DNA of 64,000 bases from Nitrosophilus kaiyonis (GTDB lineage Bacteria; Campylobacterota; Campylobacteria; Campylobacterales; Nitratiruptoraceae), in assembly GCF_027943725.1 (NCBI RefSeq), contig NZ_AP025696.1, forward strand, positions 1,465,501 through 1,529,500, given 5' to 3'. Positions 26,162 through 34,452 of this stretch are shown one piece after another (position 1 is the first letter of the stretch; every line of letters starts with the position of its first letter). Both the position numbers and the translations under genes were made by a program. A model generated the notes under the pieces. It was not told where the DNA came from and searched no databases. It saw nothing but the letters and a program-made list of their open reading frames with translations.

Positions 26162-27682
26162 TTAATGAAGAAAGTGTCTTACTCCTGTAAAATAAAGCGC
26201 AATTCCATGCTCATTTGCTGCTTTAATAACTTCATCATCTCTTATACTTCCGCCTGGCTCAATTACAGCTTTTACTCCAGCTTTTGCTGCAGCATCAATG
26301 CTATCTCTAAATGGGAAAAATGCCTCACTTGCCATAGATGAGCCTCTTACATCTAGTCCCAATTCATTTGCTTTTCTTAAAGCACATATTGCAGCATCAA
26401 CTCTGCTTGTCATTCCCATACCTATTGCTACCAAAGCTCCATCTTTTACATATGTAACACAGTTAGATTTTGTTAATGCAGCAATTTTGTATGCCATTAA
26501 AAGATCTTTTTTATCTTCAACTCCAATATTGCTAACCTGTTTTGCATTTAATACCTCTTCATCTTTAACAATATCTGCATCTTGATATACAAATCCACCT
26601 TCAACATGTTTAAAATCGAAAAGGTCTCCACTAATCTCAAGTCTTGCCTGTCCCAAATCAAAAAGTTTAATCCTTTTTTTATTAGCAAAAACCTCTTTAG
26701 CCTCATCAGTTATTTTTCCAGCAATCAATACTTCAACAAATATTTTATTCATCTCTTGAGCCAACTCTTTATCTACTACTCCATTTACTGCAACAACTCC
26801 ACCAAAAGCACTTACTGGGTCACACTCAAGTGCTTTTTGCCAAGAAGTTATTAAATCCTCTTTCATAGCAGCACCACATGGATTTCCATGCTTTACTATA
26901 ACTACACTCCCCTCTCCTAAACTTACTGCTATTTTCATAGCTGAATTGATATCTGTTAAATTGTTAAAACTTGGCTCACCTTTTAAAATATTTAAGTTGC
27001 TATAAAAATCTTCAAACTGATAAAGTGCCCCTTTTTGATGAGGATTTTCTCCATATCTTGTATTAAAAACTTTACTTCCTACAATAAATTGTTTATTTCC
27101 AAATCCTTCATGAAATCTTTTATTCATATAATTTGCAATCATAGAGTCATAATTTGCAGTATGCTCAAAAGCTTTAATCATAAGTTCTCTTCTAAATTCA
27201 ATACTGTTTTTATCATTTTTTAATGCATCAATTACATTTTCATAATCGTTTGGGTCAGTTACAATAATAACACTTTCAAAATTTTTAGCAGCACTTCTAA
27301 CCATTGTAGGTCCGCCAATATCAATATTTTCTATTATCTCTTCAAAATCATCAGTTCTCTCAATAGTCTCTTTAAAAGGATATAGATTAACACAAACCAA
27401 ATCTATCGGTTCAATTCCAAGTTTTTTTGCCTCATCTACATGGTCAGGTTTTTCTCTTCTAAATAGAATTCCTCCATGAATATATGGATTTAATGTTTTT
27501 ACTCTTCCATTAAAACACTCTGGGAAATTTGTCACTTCACTAATCTCAATAACATCAATACCTGCATCTTTCAAAACTCTCCAGGTTCCGCCTGTGCTTA
27601 TTATCTCATATCCAAGAGCTTTTAACTCTTTAGCAAATTCTACAATTCCTGTTTTATCACTAACGCTTAAAAGAGCTCTCAT
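26162..27682 (-). CDS. purH: Bifunctional AICAR formyltransferase / IMP cyclohydrolase
   Basis: PurH performs the last two steps of de novo IMP synthesis. The 506-residue product has the N-terminal cyclohydrolase ([38 protein letters not shown]) and the C-terminal formyltransferase, with [11 protein letters not shown] and AFGGVVAVN. The terminal [10 protein letters not shown] segment is intact. An AAAGGATAGG site precedes the ATG, with a minus-strand TATAAT at 27708-27713. It is divergent from the PDH operon. DUF72, the siroheme reductase and htpG genes follow it on the same strand. Confidence 0.96.
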   Translation of the reverse strand: MRALLSVSDKTGIVEFAKELKALGYEIISTGGTWRVLKDAGIDVIEISEVTNFPECFNGRVKTLNPYIHGGILFRREKPDHVDEAKKLGIEPIDLVCVNLYPFKETIERTDDFEEIIENIDIGGPTMVRSAAKNFESVIIVTDPNDYENVIDALKNDKNSIEFRRELMIKAFEHTANYDSMIANYMNKRFHEGFGNKQFIVGSKVFNTRYGENPHQKGALYQFEDFYSNLNILKGEPSFNNLTDINSAMKIAVSLGEGSVVIVKHGNPCGAAMKEDLITSWQKALECDPVSAFGGVVAVNGVVDKELAQEMNKIFVEVLIAGKITDEAKEVFANKKRIKLFDLGQARLEISGDLFDFKHVEGGFVYQDADIVKDEEVLNAKQVSNIGVEDKKDLLMAYKIAALTKSNCVTYVKDGALVAIGMGMTSRVDAAICALRKANELGLDVRGSSMASEAFFPFRDSIDAAAKAGVKAVIEPGGSIRDDEVIKAANEHGIALYFTGVRHFLH

Positions 27683-27768
27683 TCCTATCCTTTAAAATTT
27701 TTTTCAAATTATAACTAATTTAAGTTAAATAGATGTAAAATTGATTAATAAAGCTAAAGGAGGCTAAA

Positions 27769-28110
27769 ATGGGAAGAATGAGTGAAAAATTAGAACAAAT
27801 TAAAAGATTGATTGGAAAACTTCAAAAGCAGCAACCTGAAAATATAAAAAATTTCCTAACCTTTATGACAAGTGTTGAGAAAGAGGGAGCTCTTACAACA
27901 AAACAAAAAGAGCTTGTGAATGTTGGTTTAGCTGTTGCAGCTCAGTGTGAATGGTGCATTGCTTTGCATGTAAAAGGTGCTTTAGATGCAGGAGCAACTA
28001 AAGATGAGATTTTAGAAGCTGCAATGCAGGCTGTTTTAATGCATGGAGGACCAGCTTTAATGTATATGACTCCAGTTGAAGAAGCTTTAGAGGAGTTTGG
28101 CAATGAATAG
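27769..28110 (+). CDS. Carboxymuconolactone decarboxylase / AhpD-like protein
   Basis: A 113-residue all-helical protein of the carboxymuconolactone decarboxylase family. It carries the AhpD-type redox motif CEWCIALH (Cys60, Cys63, His67), suggesting thiol-based peroxidase or reductase activity rather than decarboxylation. AhpD-like proteins can draw electrons from the lipoyl domain of E2 and from E3, which makes its place as first gene of a pyruvate dehydrogenase operon suggestive. AAAGGAGG precedes the ATG. The end overlaps the E1 alpha start by eight bases. Confidence 0.88.
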   Translation: MGRMSEKLEQIKRLIGKLQKQQPENIKNFLTFMTSVEKEGALTTKQKELVNVGLAVAAQCEWCIALHVKGALDAGATKDEILEAAMQAVLMHGGPALMYMTPVEEALEEFGNE

Positions 28111-29074
28111 TGCGCTTGCGAAAAAATTTTATTATCTAATGAAGCTTGGCCGCGAATTTGAGCTTGCGGCCAAAGAGGAGTATATGAAGGGAAACATTGC
28201 AGGGTTTTTGCATCTTGATATTGGACAGGAAGCCTGCAGTGTTGGAAGTATGGTAGCTTTTGATAAAGGTGATGTTTTTACCCATTATCGTGAGCATGTT
28301 TTGGCAATTGCAAGAGGAATGGATATTAAACTAATTATGGCTGAGCTTTTTGGAAAAGTAAGCGGAGTTAGTAAAGGAAAAGGCGGCTCAATGCATCTAT
28401 TTGATCCAAGTTTGAATTTTTATGGTGGAGATGCAATTGTGGGAGGCCATTTGCCAATTGCAGCAGGTTGTGCTTATGCAAGAAAGATTCAAGGTGAAAA
28501 TGCCGGAGTTTTTGCAATATTTGGAGATGGTGGAACAAATGGGGGAGCATTTTTTGAGACAGTAAATATTGCAAGTGCTTGGAAACTGCCTTTGATTTTA
28601 TTTATTGAAAATAACTATTATGCTATTGGAACAAGGATTAATTGGGTAAGCCCATTTGTAGAACTTTATAACAAAACAAAAAATTATATGCCAAGTATAA
28701 GAATTGATGGAATGGATGTTTTTGAAGTTTATGATGCAGTTTTAAAAGCAAAAGAGCATATTGAAAATGGTCTTGGACCATATTTAATAGAGGCTGAAAC
28801 ATATAGATATGAGGGACACTCTATGAGTGATAGCGGTAAATATAGAAGCGAAGAGGAGATGGAGATATTTAAATCTCGTGATCCAATAAAAAAATTAAAA
28901 GAAAAAGCCTTAGAGTTAAACATAGTAGATGAAGAGTTTTTTGAATTGATTGATAAAAAGATCCAAAAAGAGATAAAAGATGCAGTAGATTTTGCAACAA
29001 ATGCAGATGAGCCAGAAATTAAAGAGCTGTATAAAGATGTATATTGCAAGGAGTGTGCTAATGTTGTACCGTGA
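28103..29074 (+). CDS. pdhA: Pyruvate (or acetoin) dehydrogenase E1 component, alpha subunit
   Basis: A 323-residue thiamine-diphosphate enzyme subunit. The ThDP/Mg motif GDGGTNGGAFFETVNIAS ending in IENN is complete (about 138-170). GKGGSMHLF and the phosphorylation-loop-like TYRYEGHSMSDSGKY region follow the PdhA/AcoA pattern. With E1 beta it decarboxylates pyruvate and passes the acetyl group to E2. Acetoin dehydrogenase is the alternative, since AcoA is similar. Neighbours (LDH, PEP synthase, Acs, LipAB) favour pyruvate. The start ATG 28103 has AGGAG seven bases before it. Confidence 0.9.
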   Translation: MNSALAKKFYYLMKLGREFELAAKEEYMKGNIAGFLHLDIGQEACSVGSMVAFDKGDVFTHYREHVLAIARGMDIKLIMAELFGKVSGVSKGKGGSMHLFDPSLNFYGGDAIVGGHLPIAAGCAYARKIQGENAGVFAIFGDGGTNGGAFFETVNIASAWKLPLILFIENNYYAIGTRINWVSPFVELYNKTKNYMPSIRIDGMDVFEVYDAVLKAKEHIENGLGPYLIEAETYRYEGHSMSDSGKYRSEEEMEIFKSRDPIKKLKEKALELNIVDEEFFELIDKKIQKEIKDAVDFATNADEPEIKELYKDVYCKECANVVP

Positions 29075-30038
29075 AGCGTTAAATAGAGCTATTGATGAAT
29101 CAATGGCAGCTGATGAGAGTGTTGTGATTTTAGGCGAAGATGTTGGAAGATATGGAGGAAGCTATAGGGTAAGTGAGGGTCTTTTTGCAAAATATGGAGA
29201 AAAAAGAGTAATTGATACCCCAATAGCTGAACTTAGCATTGTTGGAAATGCAATAGGTATGGCAATAGCTGGTCTAAGACCAATAGCTGAGATTATGACA
29301 GTAAATTTTAGCCTCCTTGCTATGGATCAAATTGTCAACCATGCAGCAAAATTTAGATATATGAGTGGTGGAAAAATGACTATTCCTTTGACTGTTAGAA
29401 TGCCAGGCGGAGTTTCAAGACAGCTTGCTGCTCAACATAGTGAAAGTTATGAGACTTTATACTCAAGTATTCCTGGTCTTATAGTATTAGCTGCAAGTAA
29501 TGCAACGTATGCTTATCATGCTTTGAAAAAGGCTATTTTTATAAATGATCCAGTAATTTTTTTAGAGCATGAACTTTTATATCCAATTGATATGGATTTT
29601 AAAGAGATAAAAGATTTTGATCCATTTAAGGCTGAGGTTATAAAAGAGGGAAAAGATTTGACAATTCTCACCTATCTTAAAATGAGATATGATGTTTTAG
29701 AAGCGCTCCCAAGAATAGAAAAAGATTTGGGAATTAGTATTGAAGTAATTGATCTAAATTCACTTAGACCTTTAGATACTGAGACTATTTTTAATTCAAT
29801 AAAAAAGACAAAAAGAGTTGTTTTGGTTGAAGAGGATCATAAAACTGGGGGATATGGAGCTGAAGTTATTTCAAAAATCTCAGAAGAGATGTTTTACGAG
29901 CTTGATGCACCGCCTCTTAGAATTGCAGGAGAGGATGTTCCGGTTCCATATAACAGAAGATTAGAACTTGCTTCTATTCCAACTCCAGAAAAAATTATCT
30001 CAAAAATAAAAGATTGGGGAAGAGAAAATGGATTATGA
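29061..30038 (+). CDS. pdhB: Pyruvate (or acetoin) dehydrogenase E1 component, beta subunit
   Basis: A 325-residue E1 beta subunit. It begins MLYREALNRAIDESMAADES and shows GEDVGRYGGSY, RVIDTPIAE, the AEIMTVNFSLLAMDQIVNHA segment and HKTGGYGAEV typical of PdhB/AcoB. It pairs with the E1 alpha subunit to form the ThDP site. The start is set at ATG 29061 because AAGGAG lies seven bases upstream and the alignment begins there; longer in-frame starts lie inside the E1 alpha gene. It overlaps E1 alpha by 14 bases and E2 by 11. Confidence 0.93.
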   Translation: MLYREALNRAIDESMAADESVVILGEDVGRYGGSYRVSEGLFAKYGEKRVIDTPIAELSIVGNAIGMAIAGLRPIAEIMTVNFSLLAMDQIVNHAAKFRYMSGGKMTIPLTVRMPGGVSRQLAAQHSESYETLYSSIPGLIVLAASNATYAYHALKKAIFINDPVIFLEHELLYPIDMDFKEIKDFDPFKAEVIKEGKDLTILTYLKMRYDVLEALPRIEKDLGISIEVIDLNSLRPLDTETIFNSIKKTKRVVLVEEDHKTGGYGAEVISKISEEMFYELDAPPLRIAGEDVPVPYNRRLELASIPTPEKIISKIKDWGRENGL

Positions 30039-31254
30039 GATAAAAATGCCAATACTTTCAGATACTATGGATAAGGGAAAACTTATAAAATGGCATGTAA
30101 AAGAGGGAGATTTTGTAAAAAAAGGTGATGTTATAGCTGATGTTGAAAGTGATAAAGCTATTATGGAGGTTCAAACATTTAAAAATGGAGTAGTTAAAAA
30201 ACTTTTAGCAAAAGAGGGAGATGAAATCCCTGTAAAAAATCCAATTGCCATTATCGAGACAGGTATTGAAGAGGTAGAAGGTAGAAGGGAGAAGGTTGAG
30301 GAAAAAAAAGAGGAAGAGGAAGAAGGTAGAAGGCTGAAGGTAGAAGGAAAGAAAGAGAAGAAAAAAGAGGAGATTCCTCCAGTTATAGAAGAGATATTAG
30401 AAAAACCAAAAAAAGAGCCTCTTCCAAAGGGAAGCGCATCACCTGCAGCTAAAATATTGGCGCAAAAAGAAAATATTGATATTTTAAAACTTCAAAAAGA
30501 AAAAATACTACCAACTCCAGCCCATTTAAAAGATATTCAAGAGGAAGTTTTAAAAAGATATTTCACTCCAAAAGCTTTAAAACTTTTAAAAGAGTATCAT
30601 TTGAATATAGAAAATTTTGAGTTAAATCATAAAATAGATTCAGATGAAATTGAAGAATACATATTAAAAAATAATATTCCAAAAATAATTTATCTATCTA
30701 AAAATGAAAAAGCCGTTAAAAAGAGTGTAGAAGAATCTGCAAAAAAACCTGTATATTTTATTTATGAGACATTTGATATTAAAAAATATGAGGGATTAAA
30801 GTTAACTACAATTATTTTAAAAAAGATTGGTGATGTTATGCAAAAGCATCCAAAAACAAGAGCTATTATAGAAAATGATACTTACAAAATCTACCCACAT
30901 TCAAATATTAGTGTTGCTGTAGCAAAAAATAGTGAATTATATATGGTTGTATGTAAAAATGTTGAGGAAAAGAGTTTAGAGGAGATTGATAGTTGGGTAA
31001 GAGGAATTAAAAAAAGAGAATATAGTGCTGATGAACTTGTTGGTTCAACTTTTGGCATTAGTAATCTTGGAATGTTTGGAATTGAAAGATTTAGTGCTAT
31101 GATTTATCAAAATGACTCAGCAATTGCGGCATTTGGAGCATTAAAAAATAACAAAATAGATGTAACTTTTACATTTGATCATAGAATATTAAATGGTATA
31201 GAGGCTGCGAAGTTTGTCAATGATTTAAAAGAGGAGTTTAAAAAAGATGTATGA
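30028..31254 (+). CDS. pdhC: Dihydrolipoamide acyltransferase (E2)
   Basis: A 408-residue E2 core enzyme. A single lipoyl domain (residues 1-77) has the lipoylation site in VESDKAIMEV (Lys43). A highly charged linker follows (about 80-130), then a subunit-binding domain with ASPAAKILAQKENID (about 138-152), and a catalytic domain with FTFDHRILNG (His385). The linker DNA is made of 7-base repeats such as GTAGAAG, unlike normal coding sequence. The catalytic core is shorter than in enteric E2. Its Lys43 would be modified by the LipB and LipA encoded downstream. Confidence 0.92.
   Translation: MDYEIKMPILSDTMDKGKLIKWHVKEGDFVKKGDVIADVESDKAIMEVQTFKNGVVKKLLAKEGDEIPVKNPIAIIETGIEEVEGRREKVEEKKEEEEEGRRLKVEGKKEKKKEEIPPVIEEILEKPKKEPLPKGSASPAAKILAQKENIDILKLQKEKILPTPAHLKDIQEEVLKRYFTPKALKLLKEYHLNIENFELNHKIDSDEIEEYILKNNIPKIIYLSKNEKAVKKSVEESAKKPVYFIYETFDIKKYEGLKLTTIILKKIGDVMQKHPKTRAIIENDTYKIYPHSNISVAVAKNSELYMVVCKNVEEKSLEEIDSWVRGIKKREYSADELVGSTFGISNLGMFGIERFSAMIYQNDSAIAAFGALKNNKIDVTFTFDHRILNGIEAAKFVNDLKEEFKKDV
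30274..30353 (+). repeat. Heptanucleotide repeats within the E2 linker
   Basis: Two clusters of 7-base units lie in frame within the E2 gene. The first is GTAGAAG, GTAGAAG, GGAGAAG, GTTGAGG (30274-30301). After a purine-only spacer comes the second: GTAGAAG, GCTGAAG, GTAGAAG, GAAAGAA (30326-30353). Three units equal seven codons, so copy changes in threes keep the frame. The product is a Glu/Lys/Arg linker. Confidence 0.6.
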
Positions 31255-32566
31255 TATTATTTTTATTGGTGGTGGATTAAATTATGCCGGAGCAGTTGTT
31301 GCAGCAAAAAAAGGTTTAAAAGTTGCATTGATTGAAAAAGATCTTTTTCATCTTGGTGGAACATGTCTGCATGAAGGATGTATACCTTCAAAATATCTTT
31401 TGCATCTTGCAGATATTAATTGTGAGCTAAAAAATGAGGCTTTTAGAATAAAAAATGACAAAATAAAACTTGAAATTGCTCAAAAACATATAGATGAAGT
31501 TTTAAGAAAATCTACAAAATCTATAAAAATTCAGTGTAGTTCTACTGGAGTGGAATTAATAGAGGGAGAGGGATATTTAATAGATAAAAAACAAGTTCAA
31601 ATAGATAAAGATATATATGAGGCAAAATATATAGTAATAGGTACTGGCTCACACCCTTTTATTCCAGATGGAATTGAATATAATAAAGAAAGCATTGTAA
31701 CAAGTGATGAGATTTTAAAATTAAAAAATTTTCCAAAAAATATTGCAATTTATGGAAGCGGTGCAATTGGGCTTGAATTTGCCTCATTTTTTGCTGCAAA
31801 TAGAGTTGATGTCACATTAATATATAGACACGAGCATATATCAAACAAAATTCATCCTCAAATTATTCAAAAAATAGAAGAAAATCTTAAAAAACTTGGT
31901 GTAAAACTTATGCCAAATACAACAATTTTAGAAGCACGTGATTTTGAAAAAAGTGCAAGAGTTACCACAAATGAGGGTGTTTTTGATTTTGAAAAACTAC
32001 TTGTTGCTACAGGAAGAGTTCCTAATATTGATGTAATAAAAACAGATCTTATTAAAACGTCAAAAGGAGTTGTTACAGATGATTTTTTTGAAACAAGTTT
32101 GAAAAATCATTTTGCAATAGGAGATTGTAATGCTAAACTAATGCTTGCTCATGCTGCAAGAGCACAAGTTTTAAATGTTGTTGAAAATATAACAGGAAAT
32201 AAAAAAATATTAAATTTAATGAATATTCCAAAATTTATCTATACCCTGCCCCTACAATATGCTGCTGTGGGATTAACTAAGACATATCTTGATAAAAATA
32301 GTATACATTATAAAGAGTCACTTTTTCCACTAAAAGCTCTTGCTATTTCACATCTATTAGATACAACTGAAGGAGTTGTTATTCTTTATGCAGATGAAAA
32401 TGATTTTATAATTGGAGCTGAACTTTTTATGCCAAATGCTCAAGAGTTGATAGGAATTATTTCAACAGCCCTAAATGCAGAGCTTGATAAAAACAGCTTT
32501 TTAGAAACTGTTTTTGCTCATCCAACATTTAGTGAGAGTATTGATAGAGTAGTTAGAAGATTATAA
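31247..32566 (+). CDS. lpd: Dihydrolipoamide dehydrogenase (E3)
   Basis: A 439-residue FAD disulfide oxidoreductase that reoxidises the E2 lipoyl group and reduces NAD. The redox disulfide is in GGTCLHEGCIPSK (Cys40, Cys45), the NAD site in IYGSGAIGLEFASFF and the active-site base in AHPTFSE near the C-terminus. At 439 residues it is shorter than typical Lpd (about 470). Its first FAD glycine motif is altered: GGGLNYAG has Tyr where a Gly or Ala is usual. It overlaps E2 by eight bases. Activity as E3 of this complex is very likely from the context. Confidence 0.9.
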   Translation: MYDIIFIGGGLNYAGAVVAAKKGLKVALIEKDLFHLGGTCLHEGCIPSKYLLHLADINCELKNEAFRIKNDKIKLEIAQKHIDEVLRKSTKSIKIQCSSTGVELIEGEGYLIDKKQVQIDKDIYEAKYIVIGTGSHPFIPDGIEYNKESIVTSDEILKLKNFPKNIAIYGSGAIGLEFASFFAANRVDVTLIYRHEHISNKIHPQIIQKIEENLKKLGVKLMPNTTILEARDFEKSARVTTNEGVFDFEKLLVATGRVPNIDVIKTDLIKTSKGVVTDDFFETSLKNHFAIGDCNAKLMLAHAARAQVLNVVENITGNKKILNLMNIPKFIYTLPLQYAAVGLTKTYLDKNSIHYKESLFPLKALAISHLLDTTEGVVILYADENDFIIGAELFMPNAQELIGIISTALNAELDKNSFLETVFAHPTFSESIDRVVRRL

Positions 32567-32575
32567 GGAAAAATT

Positions 32576-33517
32576 ATGCATATAGGAATCATCGGAGCTG
32601 GAAATGTAGGAGTTGGAATCGCTGATGCATTAACATATCTTGGAATAGGTAAAAAAATTACACTATTTAATAGACATATAGATAAAGCATTAGGCGAAAT
32701 ATGGGATTTAAGCGATTGTATTCCACTATTGGAAAATAATATAGAATTTCATGCTACAGATGATTTAAAAGATTTAAAAGATTGTAATATTATAGCTATA
32801 ACTGCAGGAATAAAACAAAAGCCTGGACAAAGCAGAATGGATCTTTTAAATGAAAATTTAAAAATTATTAAAAATATAGTTGAAAATCTTGATGAAATAA
32901 ATGAAAAAGCAATTATTATAATGGTTACAAATCCTGTAGATATTTTAACTAGAGTAGCTATAAATATATCAAAAAGAGATAAAAATTTAATTTTTGGTAG
33001 TGGAACAGTTTTAGACAGTATAAGATTTAGAGAAGCAATAGGAGAAAAAATAGATATAAATAGAAAAAATATACATGCATATATTATAGGCGAGCATGGA
33101 GATAGTGAATTTCCACTCTGGTCTGCAACGCATATTGGCCCCTTAAAACTTGAAGATTTTAATATCAAAAATTTTGATAATTTCAAAAAAGAGATAGCTT
33201 TAAGAGTTAAGAAAAGGGCTTATAAAATAATAGAAAAAAAGGGTTTTACAAAACAAGCAATTGGAGTAAGTGTTGCTAATATTATTAAATCAATTATATT
33301 AGATGAGAAAAAGATATTCACAGTTTCGGTACCTATTGAAAAATCATGTGGATGTATAAGAAAAGATGTTTGTTTATCTATCCCATGTGTATTAGGGGAA
33401 AAAGGTATAGAAAAAAAACTTTTAATGGAGTGTAGTGAATTAGAATTTGAGCTTTTAAAACAAAGTGCAGAAAAACTTGACAAAATTTATGCAGAAATTG
33501 CAAAGGAAACAGAATGA
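32576..33517 (+). CDS. L-lactate/malate dehydrogenase family, LDH-type
   Basis: A 313-residue 2-hydroxyacid dehydrogenase. The substrate-selecting residue is Gln81 in TAGIKQKPGQSR, the LDH-type choice (MDH has Arg). The catalytic loop Arg87, Asp and Arg in LDSIRFR and the His in GEHGDSE are present. The acidic residue that ends the second strand and holds NAD ribose is replaced: TLFNRH has Asn32 followed by Arg, which may allow NADP(H). The C-terminal part is Cys-rich (KSCGCIRKDVCLSIPC). It lies ten bases after lpd, so it shares pyruvate with the PDH complex. Confidence 0.88.
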   Translation: MHIGIIGAGNVGVGIADALTYLGIGKKITLFNRHIDKALGEIWDLSDCIPLLENNIEFHATDDLKDLKDCNIIAITAGIKQKPGQSRMDLLNENLKIIKNIVENLDEINEKAIIIMVTNPVDILTRVAINISKRDKNLIFGSGTVLDSIRFREAIGEKIDINRKNIHAYIIGEHGDSEFPLWSATHIGPLKLEDFNIKNFDNFKKEIALRVKKRAYKIIEKKGFTKQAIGVSVANIIKSIILDEKKIFTVSVPIEKSCGCIRKDVCLSIPCVLGEKGIEKKLLMECSELEFELLKQSAEKLDKIYAEIAKETE

Positions 33518-34452
33518 AAAAAAAGATATTTAAAAGAAGATTTCCTTGGCAAAGACCAAAATTAAAATCAGAAGAACCAAGAGTTCATTCATTAATAAAA
33601 GAGCTTATGAATAGTCCAAACTACAAATTAGCTGAAGAAGATGTAGATTTTTTACAATCAGATGAAACAAGAGGTGTTAGACTTCAGCTTGATTATTTAA
33701 AAGCTGAACTTAAAATGAAAGAAATGGGTATAGAACACACTATAGTAGTGTTTGGAAGTGCCAGAATCATGGAGCAAAAAACAGCTATAAAAAAATTAAA
33801 AGAGATTCAAAAAGAGGTTGAAAAAAATCCAACTGATAAAATTCTTTTGCATAAACTCTTAGTTGCTGAGAGAATGGTTGAAAAAAGTAAATATTATGAT
33901 GATGCAAGAGAATTTGGAAGACTTGTTGGAAAAAGTGGTAAAGGACCAGAGGATTGTAGAGTAGTTATAATGACAGGTGGAGGCCCAGGAATAATGGAAG
34001 CAGCCAATAGAGGCTCTTTTGATGTTGGAGCAAAATCTATTGGTCTAAATATTGACCTTCCGCATGAACAGTATCCAAATCCATATATCTCACCTGAACT
34101 TTGTTTTAGATTTCACTATTTTGCTATTAGAAAACTTCATTTTCTGCATCGCGCCAAAGCTTTAGTTATCTATCCAGGAGGTTTTGGTACTTTTGATGAA
34201 CTTTTTGAGACTCTAACATTAGTTCAGACTCAAAAAACAGAAGCTATTCCTATAGTTTTAATTGGAAAAGAGTATTGGCAAAAAGCAGTTGATTTTGATT
34301 TTTTAAAAGATGAAGGTGTTATAGATTGTTATGATATTGAAATTTTTACAATTAAAGAGAATGCAAAAGATGCATGGGAATATATTTTAAATTGGCACAA
34401 AAAGAAAAAAAGACCTCTTTTTAAAAATAGTGAAAAGGAAAGAAATGAGTAG
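33514..34452 (+). CDS. LOG family (TIGR00730-type) nucleotide hydrolase
   Basis: A 312-residue protein of the LOG/'lysine decarboxylase-like' family. The nucleotide-binding TGGGPGIMEAANRG and the catalytic PGGFGTFDELFE are both present. Related enzymes are 5'-monophosphate phosphoribohydrolases that release a base from AMP-type nucleotides; they are not lysine decarboxylases. The protein has an N-terminal extension of about 85 residues and a helical insertion (about 85-125), longer than the minimal family. It overlaps ldh by four bases and ppsA by eight, so it belongs firmly to this carbon operon. Confidence 0.87.
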   Translation: MKKKIFKRRFPWQRPKLKSEEPRVHSLIKELMNSPNYKLAEEDVDFLQSDETRGVRLQLDYLKAELKMKEMGIEHTIVVFGSARIMEQKTAIKKLKEIQKEVEKNPTDKILLHKLLVAERMVEKSKYYDDAREFGRLVGKSGKGPEDCRVVIMTGGGPGIMEAANRGSFDVGAKSIGLNIDLPHEQYPNPYISPELCFRFHYFAIRKLHFLHRAKALVIYPGGFGTFDELFETLTLVQTQKTEAIPIVLIGKEYWQKAVDFDFLKDEGVIDCYDIEIFTIKENAKDAWEYILNWHKKKKRPLFKNSEKERNE

